DNA of 63,991 nt from Ignavibacteria bacterium (GTDB taxonomy: Bacteria; Bacteroidota; Ignavibacteria; Tepidaquicellales; Tepidaquicellaceae). Position numbers and translations under genes: made by a program. Of this stretch, positions 47,782-55,825 are shown piece after piece (positions within the stretch are counted from its first letter, which is position 1; each line of letters begins with the position of its first letter). The notes under the pieces are model-generated. The model was not told the DNA's origin. It did not search any database and saw only the letters and a program-made list of their open reading frames with translations. The stretch spans positions 1 through 63,991 of the forward strand of contig JAFGII010000062.1 of the NCBI GenBank assembly GCA_016929695.1, read 5' to 3'.

Positions 47782-48948
47782 TTAATTCATAAAATCCTTA
47801 AGTATATCTTCTCTTGTTGTACGGTCAATTTCATAAATATGTTCCGTTTCAAAATTATCAATACTCTTGTGATTGTTTAAAGTTTTTTTTACTATTTCAG
47901 GTATCTGTGTAAATTTGATTTTTCCGTTTAAAAATAAATTTACCGCAATTTCATTCGAAGCATTAAGTACAATGGGATAAGTCCCTTCTTCTTTTGCCGC
48001 AAAATAGGCAAGTCTAAGGCATTCAAATTTTTCCGTGTCGGGCTCTTCAAAAGTAAGTGAATTAATTATGCTGAAATTCACTTTCGGAAAATCGGAATGA
48101 ATTCTTGCGGGATGAGTTATTGCATACTGAATGGGAATTTTCATATCGGGTATTCCCAGTTGTGCCTTGATTGAGCCGTCTGTAAATTCAACCAGAGAAT
48201 GTATAATAGACTGAGGATGAATCAATACCTGAATTTTGGAAATATCCTGCTTGAATATCCATTTGGCTTCGATTATCTCAAGTCCTTTGTTCATCATTGT
48301 CGCCGAATCAATTGTTATTTTATTGCCCATAGACCAGTTAGGGTGATTGAGAGCCTGTTGTATTGTTACGTTTTCAAGTTCCTTCAGTGATTTGTTTCTG
48401 AAAGGACCGCCTGATGCAGTCAGAATAATTTTCGATATGTCATTTCCGTTTTCTCCTGTTAAACATTGCAATATAGCGGAATGCTCGCTGTCAATCGGCA
48501 GCAATTCGGTATTATATTCATCCAGCAATTCATTTATGATTCTTCCGGCAACAACAAGCGTTTCTTTATTTGCCAGTGCGATTCTTTTTTTGGACTTTAT
48601 TGCCTCGATTGTCGGCTTTAAGCCGGAAAATCCGACAACCGATACTATGAGTAAATCATAATTATCTCTCTTTATAAGATTAAGAAGATTCTCTTCCCCG
48701 TTAAAAATTTCCGGTTCAGGATGTAAATTTCTTTTACGGAAATTATTATAACTTTCTTCGTCTTTAATAAAAACACTGACGGGATTGAAACTTTTTACCT
48801 GACTGCTTAAAATATCAATATTTTTGTCAACCGAGAGAAATGTCACTTTAATCTTGAAATCGTTTTTGTTGAGATTCTCAATTACCTCAAGTGCATTTCT
48901 GCCGATTGAACCTGTAGAACCTAATATTCCAATATTTATATTGCGCAA
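47782..48948 (-). CDS. dxr: 1-deoxy-D-xylulose 5-phosphate reductoisomerase
   Basis: 388 residues. NADPH motif GILGSTGSIGRNALEV, active-site segments LPIDSEHSAILQ and TASGGPFRNKS, and the flexible loop MGNKITIDSATMMNKGLEIIEAKW. Second enzyme of the MEP isoprenoid pathway. 16 bases before rseP, the classic dxr-rseP pair. Confidence 0.97.
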   Translation of the reverse strand: MRNINIGILGSTGSIGRNALEVIENLNKNDFKIKVTFLSVDKNIDILSSQVKSFNPVSVFIKDEESYNNFRKRNLHPEPEIFNGEENLLNLIKRDNYDLLIVSVVGFSGLKPTIEAIKSKKRIALANKETLVVAGRIINELLDEYNTELLPIDSEHSAILQCLTGENGNDISKIILTASGGPFRNKSLKELENVTIQQALNHPNWSMGNKITIDSATMMNKGLEIIEAKWIFKQDISKIQVLIHPQSIIHSLVEFTDGSIKAQLGIPDMKIPIQYAITHPARIHSDFPKVNFSIINSLTFEEPDTEKFECLRLAYFAAKEEGTYPIVLNASNEIAVNLFLNGKIKFTQIPEIVKKTLNNHKSIDNFETEHIYEIDRTTREDILKDFMN

Positions 48949-48952
48949 ATTG

Positions 48953-49549
48953 TTACAGATTTTTCTTAATTAAAGACATAAAATCGTCTTTGCTTCTTGA
49001 ACCTACTATTGTTTCGACGATTTTAAGGTTTTTATCTACAATAAATGTTGTGGGAATTCCTTCCATCTTTATGCCTGATGCATTTTCAAAAGCACTGACA
49101 AGTTCAGGTGTACCATATAAAATTTTATATGAAATCGGGTTGGCTTTTAAATAATTTTTTAAATTATCTTCTTTATCGCTTACGCAAATACCGTACATAA
49201 CAAAATCTTTATCTGTTAATTCCTGATTAATTTCCATTAAATCCGGCATTTCTTTCTTGCAGGGTCCGCACCAGGTAGCCCAGAAATTAATTAACATAAC
49301 CTTGCCTTTATTCTCATGAAGTTCAAATTTTTTGTCGTTATTTGCCCAGCTGAAATTAGGTACAAAGCCTTTTGAATTATTATTGTCAACTGAAGTTACC
49401 GCATCATAAAGTTTAATTTCGGGTGGCTGTTCAACTTTCTGTGTAGTGTTGTTCTGTGTTTCGGTATTGGGCGTTCCCTCTTTTTTATCTCCGCAGCTTG
49501 TCAGAGATATTGCAAAAATTAAAACTAAAAGAATTTTGAGATATTTCAT
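48953..49549 (-). CDS. TlpA/ResA-like thioredoxin lipoprotein
   Basis: 198 residues. Lipobox ends ISLTSC at Cys19, followed by a Lys/Gln-rich linker. Thioredoxin fold with CxxC in NFWATWCGPCKKEM and cis-Pro in EGIPTTFIVDK. Likely tethered to a membrane facing the periplasm, reducing disulfides for cytochrome c maturation or similar. The gene starts 4 bases before the dxr start on the same strand. Confidence 0.9.
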   Translation of the reverse strand: MKYLKILLVLIFAISLTSCGDKKEGTPNTETQNNTTQKVEQPPEIKLYDAVTSVDNNNSKGFVPNFSWANNDKKFELHENKGKVMLINFWATWCGPCKKEMPDLMEINQELTDKDFVMYGICVSDKEDNLKNYLKANPISYKILYGTPELVSAFENASGIKMEGIPTTFIVDKNLKIVETIVGSRSKDDFMSLIKKNL

Positions 49550-49609
49550 TTTTTTTAAATTAGTTTATAAATTTATTATTTTTTTTCTTTTATTTGTACT
49601 TTTTAAAAA

Positions 49610-50326
49610 TTAAATTTGTTCTTCAACTGTATATCCTCTTATCTTTGCATATTTGCTCAGTTTTTGTTCAAGTAATTTTCTACCTCTGTGTAGTCGGCTT
49701 CTGACAGTACCGACAGGACACTGAACAAACTCGGCAATTTCTTCGTAACTTAATCCTTCTATATCACATAAAATTATTACGGTTTTAAAATCGTCCTGAA
49801 GGGAATTTAATGCATGTGTAACCTCGTCATCAAGTAAATTATTATATACTTTTTCCTGCAAATCGCTTGAATCGGTTATGTCTGACTTGATAGACTCGTA
49901 AAAGTTTTCGATTTCGTCATAATCAACTTTGTTGGGAGTCTTCTGATTTTTCCTGTAGTTATTTATGAAGAGATTTTTCATTATTCTGAAAAGCCAGGCT
50001 TTACAGTTGGTGCCTTTTTCAAATTTGTTGAAAAAACGGAATGCCCGCATATATGTTTCCTGAAGTAAATCATCCGCATCGAGTTCATTCATAGTTATTT
50101 TATTTGCATAATTTCTTAACAGAGGCATGTGTGGCATAGCTTCTTTTTCAAATTCCTCTTTTAATTTTGCAAGTTCTTCGCCGCTTAATTCATCCGGATA
50201 ACCAAATAATATCTCCTCGTCGGAATTGTCCGGAGTATGTTCCTTCAGAGGATTTTTATCTTCTTCCTGCGTTTTCTTAACTATCTTCTCTCTTTTTTTC
50301 TTTTTTGATTCGCTATTTTTCTTCAT
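49610..50326 (-). CDS. ECF-type sigma factor
   Basis: 238 residues. A Lys/Glu-rich N-terminal extension of about 60 residues precedes region 2 (DADDLLQETYMRAFRFFNKF ... CKAWLFRIMKNLFINNYRK) and region 4 (LQDDFKTVIILCDIEGLSYEEIAEFVQCPVGTVRSRLHRGR). Region 3 is absent, as expected for group 4 sigma factors. No anti-sigma gene is adjacent. Divergent from the OsmC gene, with about 240 bases between. Confidence 0.9.
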   Translation of the reverse strand: MKKNSESKKKKREKIVKKTQEEDKNPLKEHTPDNSDEEILFGYPDELSGEELAKLKEEFEKEAMPHMPLLRNYANKITMNELDADDLLQETYMRAFRFFNKFEKGTNCKAWLFRIMKNLFINNYRKNQKTPNKVDYDEIENFYESIKSDITDSSDLQEKVYNNLLDDEVTHALNSLQDDFKTVIILCDIEGLSYEEIAEFVQCPVGTVRSRLHRGRKLLEQKLSKYAKIRGYTVEEQI

Positions 50327-50568
50327 AGATTCTTGAAATAAAACTACTTATTAATATTATTTATTTCAAGTGATATCGGGAACTTTTTTAATTACACTTT
50401 TTAAATATTTTTTTGATATTTGCTTAAAATATTGATTATTCATATATATAATCATAATCTCAGATGCCATATTAATAACTGAAACTCTTATAAAATTTCG
50501 TTTGTTTAAATAATTATAATTGCTATTAGCAAGTAATAATTTTAAAATTATAAAAAGACAATATAAAA

Positions 50569-50988
50569 ATGGAAATTTATTTTGAAGGAAAAAAGAAAGT
50601 AAATGCGAATTACAGGGGTATGGTAATTCGGACAGACCAGACGGTTGAGGCAGGCGGAGATGGTTCTGCTCCTGCGCCTTTTGATTTGTTTCTTGCATCT
50701 ATTGGCACTTGTGCCGGTATATATGTAAAATCTTTTTGCGACCAAAGGGGAATACCGACTGAGAATATTCGAATATATCAAAACATTAAATATGATATGA
50801 AAAATCGGCTGATAGGCGAAATTAATCTTGATATAGATTTGCCTCCGGATTTTCCGGAGAAATACAAAGATGCTGTTATTAACGCTGCGAATTTATGTGC
50901 CGTCAAGAAACATTTATTGGTACCGCCGCAAATAAATGTAAAAATTGCACAACTTGATAAACAAATAGCAACACCGGAAATAATTTAA
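50569..50988 (+). CDS. OsmC family peroxiredoxin-like protein
   Basis: 139 residues. Two conserved Cys of the OsmC/Ohr fold: one in ASIGTCAGIYVKSF, one in AANLCAVKKHLL. Reduces organic hydroperoxides with lipoyl or similar partners. ATG 50569; a terminator follows. Divergent from the sigma factor, but coregulation is not shown. Confidence 0.88.
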   Translation: MEIYFEGKKKVNANYRGMVIRTDQTVEAGGDGSAPAPFDLFLASIGTCAGIYVKSFCDQRGIPTENIRIYQNIKYDMKNRLIGEINLDIDLPPDFPEKYKDAVINAANLCAVKKHLLVPPQINVKIAQLDKQIATPEII

Positions 50989-51023
50989 TAAAACTTTTTT
51001 TGGTAAAAAATTGAAATTGTTTG

Positions 51024-51061
51024 AAAAACCTTTTCAGTCTTTGGTTTGAAAAGGTTTTTTT
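51024..51061 (+). terminator. Intrinsic terminator after OsmC gene
   Basis: AAAAACCTTTTCA (51024-51036) pairs perfectly with TGAAAAGGTTTTT (51047-51059), followed by further T. Classic A/T-flanked terminator, potentially bidirectional. Confidence 0.88.
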
Positions 51062-51251
51062 ATTGCTTTTGCTTTCTTTCGAAAATAATTTCCAGGCGCA
51101 CTTCAAAATCCTTTAGCATGAAAACAAGTATTTAATCTTATTAGATTATTTTGGAGAATTTTTCAATTGAAATTAAAAAAATACAGTTACTTATAAATTG
51201 CAAAGATAATATAAAACTATTATTTTTAATAAAACATAAAATTATTCGATT

Positions 51252-52955
51252 ATGAACAACATCAAGAGACATTATTTATTTATTATTATTTTATCTGTTT
51301 TTATTCCTGTTATAGGAGTTTTTTCTCAGGTTAATCAGGGAATTAATTTAGACACTGTAAAAAGCGGGAAATATGATAACGGAAAAATGTGGACATTCCA
51401 TAATCTTCCTGCAGAATATTTCCGGTCGGAATACAATTTTGTCCCTACTAAGGAATGGCTAAATCACGCAAAAATGTCCGCACTGAGATTTGCGAATTAC
51501 TGTTCTGCTTCTTTCATCTCGGAAGACGGTTTGGTAATGACTAATCATCACTGCGGCAGGGAAAATGTAACAAAAGTAACGGAAAAAGATGAAAATTTGA
51601 GTGAGAGCGGTTTTTTTGCCGGGAGCCTTGCTGAGGAAAGGAGAGTTCCTGATTTATACGTATCTCAGTTAAGAGAAGTAATAGACGTTACTGAAATAAT
51701 AAAAAATGAAATGGATAAAGGGAAAACCGACGAAGATAAAATTGATTTACTTGAGGAAAAATCAAAGGAACTTGTAAAAAAATATAATGATGAACTAAAA
51801 CTTAAATGTGAACTTGTGTCACTTTACAATGGGGGAGAATATTACATATACGCATACAAGGATTATAATGATGTAAGGTTAGTGTGTGCACCGGAAACTC
51901 AAATCGGATATTTCGGCGGAGACTATGATAATTTCACATATCCGAGATACAACCTCGATTTTACATTTTTCAGAGTTTATGAAGATGACAAACCATTAAA
52001 GGCCGAGCATTATTTCAAATGGAGTAAAAGCGGAATTGATTCAGGCGGAGTAATATTTGTTGTGGGAAATCCCGCTTCAACATCAAGATTAAAGACAGTT
52101 GCCGAACTGGAAATTATGAGAGATGTACTTTATCCTTATTACGTTAATTTAATTAATTTTAATTTAGTATTTCTTAAAAGTCAGCTGGAAAAGGCGGGTG
52201 AAAATAAAGAAGAAATAGAAAACGAATATTTTTCATATATGAACTCGCTGAAAGTCTTTAAAAATACACTTGATAATCTGAATGACCCGTATTTAATGGC
52301 GCGGAAAAAAGATTTTGAGAATAAATTCATAACAGCAATAAATTCAAAACCCGATTTAAAAAATAAGTACGGAAAAATCCACGATGAAATCAATGAATTA
52401 ATTGAAGATCAGAAGATTTTAGGAATTGATGGTTATCAAGAGTTTCAAAAAATTCTCGATGCAAAAAATTCAATACTTGGAAGGGCTTTGTTTGAAGTTT
52501 ACGGGCATACGATTCCGCCCGATGCTACGTTTACTTTAAGACTTTCTGACGGAGTTGTTGCTTCTTATGACTATAACGGAACTATTGCACCTGTTTTTAC
52601 AACCTTCTATGGTGTTTATGACAGATATTATTCGTTCGATAAGCAATATCCGTGGAATTTACCTGACAGATGGAAATCCATACCTGAGGGATTACCCCTT
52701 GAAACTCCAATGAATTTCATCGGGACATGCGATATAGTAGGCGGTAATTCCGGTAGTCCAATAATAAACAAAGATGCGGAAATTGTCGGTCTGGCATTTG
52801 ACGGGAACATAGAAAGTTTATCAAGTGATTTCATTTTTACAACCGAAACTAACAGAATGATAGCGGTTGACTCGAGAGGAATAATTGAAAGCCTGAGGTA
52901 TGTATATAAATTTAACCGTTTATATAATGAAATTATAAACGGGAAAATTGAATAG
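51252..52955 (+). CDS. S46 family dipeptidyl-peptidase, short form
   Basis: 567 residues with signal peptide (ends GVFSQV). Chymotrypsin-fold motifs: catalytic His in TNHHCG (residues 97-102) and Ser500 in GGNSGSP. The residue 18 after the Ser, which sets P1 preference in DPP7/DPP11, is Gly (GLAFDGN), as in DPP7. DPP7/DPP11 have about 700 residues, so parts of the helical domain are missing. Probably releases dipeptides in the periplasm. It lacks a T9SS tail. Confidence 0.87.
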   Translation: MNNIKRHYLFIIILSVFIPVIGVFSQVNQGINLDTVKSGKYDNGKMWTFHNLPAEYFRSEYNFVPTKEWLNHAKMSALRFANYCSASFISEDGLVMTNHHCGRENVTKVTEKDENLSESGFFAGSLAEERRVPDLYVSQLREVIDVTEIIKNEMDKGKTDEDKIDLLEEKSKELVKKYNDELKLKCELVSLYNGGEYYIYAYKDYNDVRLVCAPETQIGYFGGDYDNFTYPRYNLDFTFFRVYEDDKPLKAEHYFKWSKSGIDSGGVIFVVGNPASTSRLKTVAELEIMRDVLYPYYVNLINFNLVFLKSQLEKAGENKEEIENEYFSYMNSLKVFKNTLDNLNDPYLMARKKDFENKFITAINSKPDLKNKYGKIHDEINELIEDQKILGIDGYQEFQKILDAKNSILGRALFEVYGHTIPPDATFTLRLSDGVVASYDYNGTIAPVFTTFYGVYDRYYSFDKQYPWNLPDRWKSIPEGLPLETPMNFIGTCDIVGGNSGSPIINKDAEIVGLAFDGNIESLSSDFIFTTETNRMIAVDSRGIIESLRYVYKFNRLYNEIINGKIE

Positions 52956-53132
52956 TTATTTTATTCAGATATTAATAAAATAATATTTTTATGCTGAATG
53001 AGTAATTAAATATTAAGAGTGTCCTGAATCCGGGAACTCAAAAAAATGCTAAATGGAAAAAGATGCGGCTTCACTAAAAAGATAATTATTTTAGTAAAAC
53101 GGAATCTTAAATTATTGAAACTGGAATAAAAA

Positions 53133-54950
53133 ATGGTACCAATACTGATTGTTGACGATGATAAAATAACAACAAAACTTATAGCGGGTTTATTAAGCCA
53201 GTCCGGATATAACGATATTGATATAGTTGAATCAGCCGAAGAATGCCTGAGTTATCTTGGGAAAAAACAACCGGGACTGATATTAATGGATATACATCTC
53301 AGGAAGGAATATGACGGTATTTACACTGCGGGTCAGATAAAAAAGGAATTCGATATACCTGTAATATATATAACTTCAGCCAGCGAAGTTAAAACTTTTC
53401 AGATAGCAAAACTTACTGAACCATTCGGATATTTAATAAAACCTATACAGAAACAGTCGCTGTTTTCAACTATAGAAATTGCACTGTACAAACATCAGGC
53501 AGATAAGAAAATAAAAGAGAATGAAAGGTTCCTTTCACTGTTAACAGATAACATCCAGGGTCTTGTTTACAGAATAAATCTTGACGATTTAACATTCAAT
53601 TATATTACAAAAGGATGTGAAGAACTAACGGGATACACAGCCGATGATTTTTCCGGCGGCGAAATATCTCTGCAGAAACTTGTCCACAAAGAAGATTTTA
53701 ACGGAGTTAAGAAAAATATTTTTTCGCATCTGAAAAATAGCGAATCTTATGCCCAGACCTTCAGGATAATAACAAAACAGAATGAAATCAAGTGGGTTTG
53801 GGACAAAGGAGCAGCTATAAACGGCAATTTACTGATAGAAGGCATTATGTCTGATATAACAAGATTAAAATATGCAGAAGAGCAGTTAAAACTCGAGAAG
53901 GACAAATTATCTCTGGTAACGAACAGTGCGGGATTAGGATTAGTAATAATATCAAGGGATTATAAGGTTATATGGGTTAATGATGTCATAAAGAAAGAAT
54001 ACGGTCTGGTTACGAAAAAACCGTGTTACAGCGGTTTTACTGACGGCAATCAGTTTTGTAAAGGGTGCGGATTAAAAGCAATTTTCGATAAGACTACAGA
54101 ATGGCATTCGCATCGTCAGAAATTCGTAAACAAAAAAGGGAAGAAAACATGGCTGGAATTCATTACTACACCTTTAAGAATAGAAGGGGGAACTGTTCGT
54201 GAAGCTCTGGAAGTAATTATTCCGATAACGGAAAAAATGAGGATGCAGAAAAGTATAAGAGAAAACAAACAGATAAAAGCACTTGCGGCTCATATCGAGA
54301 CAATACGGGAAGAAGAAAAGAAAATAATTGCAAGGGAAATTCACGACCAACTCGGACAGGCATTGACTGCTTTGAAATTTGACATAGCATGGATGAAAAG
54401 AGCATTATCGGGTGAAAAACTTAACAGGGAAAATGACATAGAAAACAAATTTACTTCTATGTCGGAGATACTCGGTTTTACAATGAAGACAGTCAGAAAA
54501 ATAACATCCGACCTGAGACCGGGAATGATTGATAATCTTGGATTCATCGCTTCTGTTGAATGGAACACGGAGCAGTTTCAGGAGCGCACGGGGATAAATT
54601 GCACTAGTCAGATATTGGTAAAACAGGTGAAACTGGATAATATGCGTTTAATTGCATTATACAGAATATTTCAGGAACTGATGACAAACATTGCAAGACA
54701 TTCAAAAGCAACCCAAATTAAAGTAATTGTAAAAGAGACAAAAAGAAATTATATTATTATAGTTATTGATAACGGTATTGGGATACCTAAGGAAAAACTA
54801 AATAGTTCAAAATCATTCGGAATAATAGGCATGAAAGAGAGAACCATGCTTATAGGCGGAGAAATATTTATAGAAAGTAAAAAAGGGACAGGCACAAGTA
54901 TAAAAGTTAAAATACCGAAAGTGGAAAATGAGCACAGACAAAAAAATTAA
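53133..54950 (+). CDS. REC-PAS-PAS histidine kinase (HisKA_3)
   Basis: 605 residues. Receiver domain 1-120 with phospho-acceptor Asp53 (LILMDIH) and the LTEPFGYLIKPI signature. PAS domain about 130-250, a second PAS-like region about 255-370 with clustered Cys (PCYSGF...QFCKGCGL), possibly redox- or metal-sensing. HisKA_3 with H404 in IAREIHDQLGQALTAL, then HATPase (N box NIARHSKATQI, G boxes DNGIGIPKEKL and SFGIIGMKERTMLIGGEI). Cytoplasmic: no membrane helix. Overlaps the next regulator gene by 23 bases. Confidence 0.92.
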   Translation: MVPILIVDDDKITTKLIAGLLSQSGYNDIDIVESAEECLSYLGKKQPGLILMDIHLRKEYDGIYTAGQIKKEFDIPVIYITSASEVKTFQIAKLTEPFGYLIKPIQKQSLFSTIEIALYKHQADKKIKENERFLSLLTDNIQGLVYRINLDDLTFNYITKGCEELTGYTADDFSGGEISLQKLVHKEDFNGVKKNIFSHLKNSESYAQTFRIITKQNEIKWVWDKGAAINGNLLIEGIMSDITRLKYAEEQLKLEKDKLSLVTNSAGLGLVIISRDYKVIWVNDVIKKEYGLVTKKPCYSGFTDGNQFCKGCGLKAIFDKTTEWHSHRQKFVNKKGKKTWLEFITTPLRIEGGTVREALEVIIPITEKMRMQKSIRENKQIKALAAHIETIREEEKKIIAREIHDQLGQALTALKFDIAWMKRALSGEKLNRENDIENKFTSMSEILGFTMKTVRKITSDLRPGMIDNLGFIASVEWNTEQFQERTGINCTSQILVKQVKLDNMRLIALYRIFQELMTNIARHSKATQIKVIVKETKRNYIIIVIDNGIGIPKEKLNSSKSFGIIGMKERTMLIGGEIFIESKKGTGTSIKVKIPKVENEHRQKN

Positions 54951-55569
54951 AATACTTATTGCCGATGACCATCCTATAATAAGGAAAGGATTAAGACAGA
55001 TAATTAATGATGAATCGGATATGCAGGTTACTGCGGAAGTCTCCGACGGTTTTGAAGCACTTGATAGACTGAGGAAACAAAAATTTGATATAGCAATCCT
55101 CGATATTTCGATGCCGAAAAAAACTGGTCTTGAAATACTTGATGAGTTAAAACTTGAAAAAATAAAGACACGGATTTTAATTTTAAGCGTATATTCCGAA
55201 GAGCAGTATGCATTAAGAGTAATAAAAACGGGGGCTAAGGGATATTTAACCAAAGAAAGTGCTCCGGATGAACTTGTTAAAGCAATTAGAAAAATTATCG
55301 AAGGCGAAACATATATAAGTACAATAATCGCAGATAAAGTTTTATCTGATTTAATCGTTGATAATAAAAAAATTCATGAATGTCTTTCAAACAGGGAATA
55401 TTCCGTTATGTTAATGATAGCAAAGGGTATGACACTTAAAGAAATGTCGTATCAGTTAAATATCAACGTAAAAACTATAAGTACTTACAGAAAAAGAGTA
55501 ATGGATAAAATGAAAATGAATTCCAATGCTCAATTAATTTTGTATTGTCAGGAAAACAAACTATTATAA
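54928..55569 (+). CDS. NarL/FixJ-family response regulator
   Basis: 213 residues. Receiver with Asp59 (DIAILDISMP) and Lys in GYLTKESAP; LuxR-type helix-turn-helix at the C-terminus (LSNREYSVMLMIAKGMTLKE...NINVKTISTYRKRVMDKM). The reading frame begins inside the 3' end of the HisKA_3 kinase gene, so the pair is coupled and very likely forms a cognate system. Confidence 0.95.
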   Translation: MSTDKKIKILIADDHPIIRKGLRQIINDESDMQVTAEVSDGFEALDRLRKQKFDIAILDISMPKKTGLEILDELKLEKIKTRILILSVYSEEQYALRVIKTGAKGYLTKESAPDELVKAIRKIIEGETYISTIIADKVLSDLIVDNKKIHECLSNREYSVMLMIAKGMTLKEMSYQLNINVKTISTYRKRVMDKMKMNSNAQLILYCQENKLL

Positions 55570-55696
55570 TAATTTTCCGGAACAGTTCCCCGAATTTCAA
55601 TTCAAAATATCATACATAATTGACCGTCTGACCTGCATCAGAACCGGTTTAGAATCACTAGATTTTCAATATTGCCGTAAAAATGGGATAATTCAG

Positions 55697-55711
55697 GTCT
55701 CATAATGAGAC
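55697..55711. promoter_or_regulatory. Palindromic activator site upstream of protease operon
   Basis: GTCTCAT-A-ATGAGAC, a perfect 15-bp inverted repeat centred 77 bases before the -24 GG of the sigma-54 promoter. It shares TCTCA-N3-TGAGA with 62436-62450, upstream of the receiver-only gene. Position fits an enhancer for an NtrC-family activator. Confidence 0.65.
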
Positions 55712-55779
55712 TAAACAATCTCAAAAAAAAATAAGTCAATAAAAAATCATTATAATTTTATTATATGTGATTAATATTA

Positions 55780-55795
55780 TGGCATTATAATTGCT
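55780..55795 (+). promoter_or_regulatory. Sigma-54 promoter of protease operon
   Basis: TGGCATTATAATTGCT matches TGGCAC-N5-TTGCW with GG at 55781-55782 and GC at 55793-55794, the required 10-base interval. ATG lies 45 bases after the first G of GG. The block AATATTATGGCATTAT (55773-55788) is identical to the one in front of the receiver-only gene. Confidence 0.8.
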
Positions 55796-55825
55796 GTATA
55801 TATGAAGGCAATATATCAAAAATAA

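Larger units (their letters stand above)
55570..55825. promoter_or_regulatory. Regulatory region with sigma-54 elements
   Basis: 256 bases between the NarL-type regulator and the protease gene. It holds the palindrome at 55697-55711 and the sigma-54 promoter at 55780-55795, described separately. A half-site AATCTCA (55717-55723) also lies downstream of the palindrome. Confidence 0.7.

Noticed and set aside
54813-55253. 146-residue minus-strand frame
   Set aside because: Antisense to the kinase-regulator overlap; both sense genes have clear family motifs.
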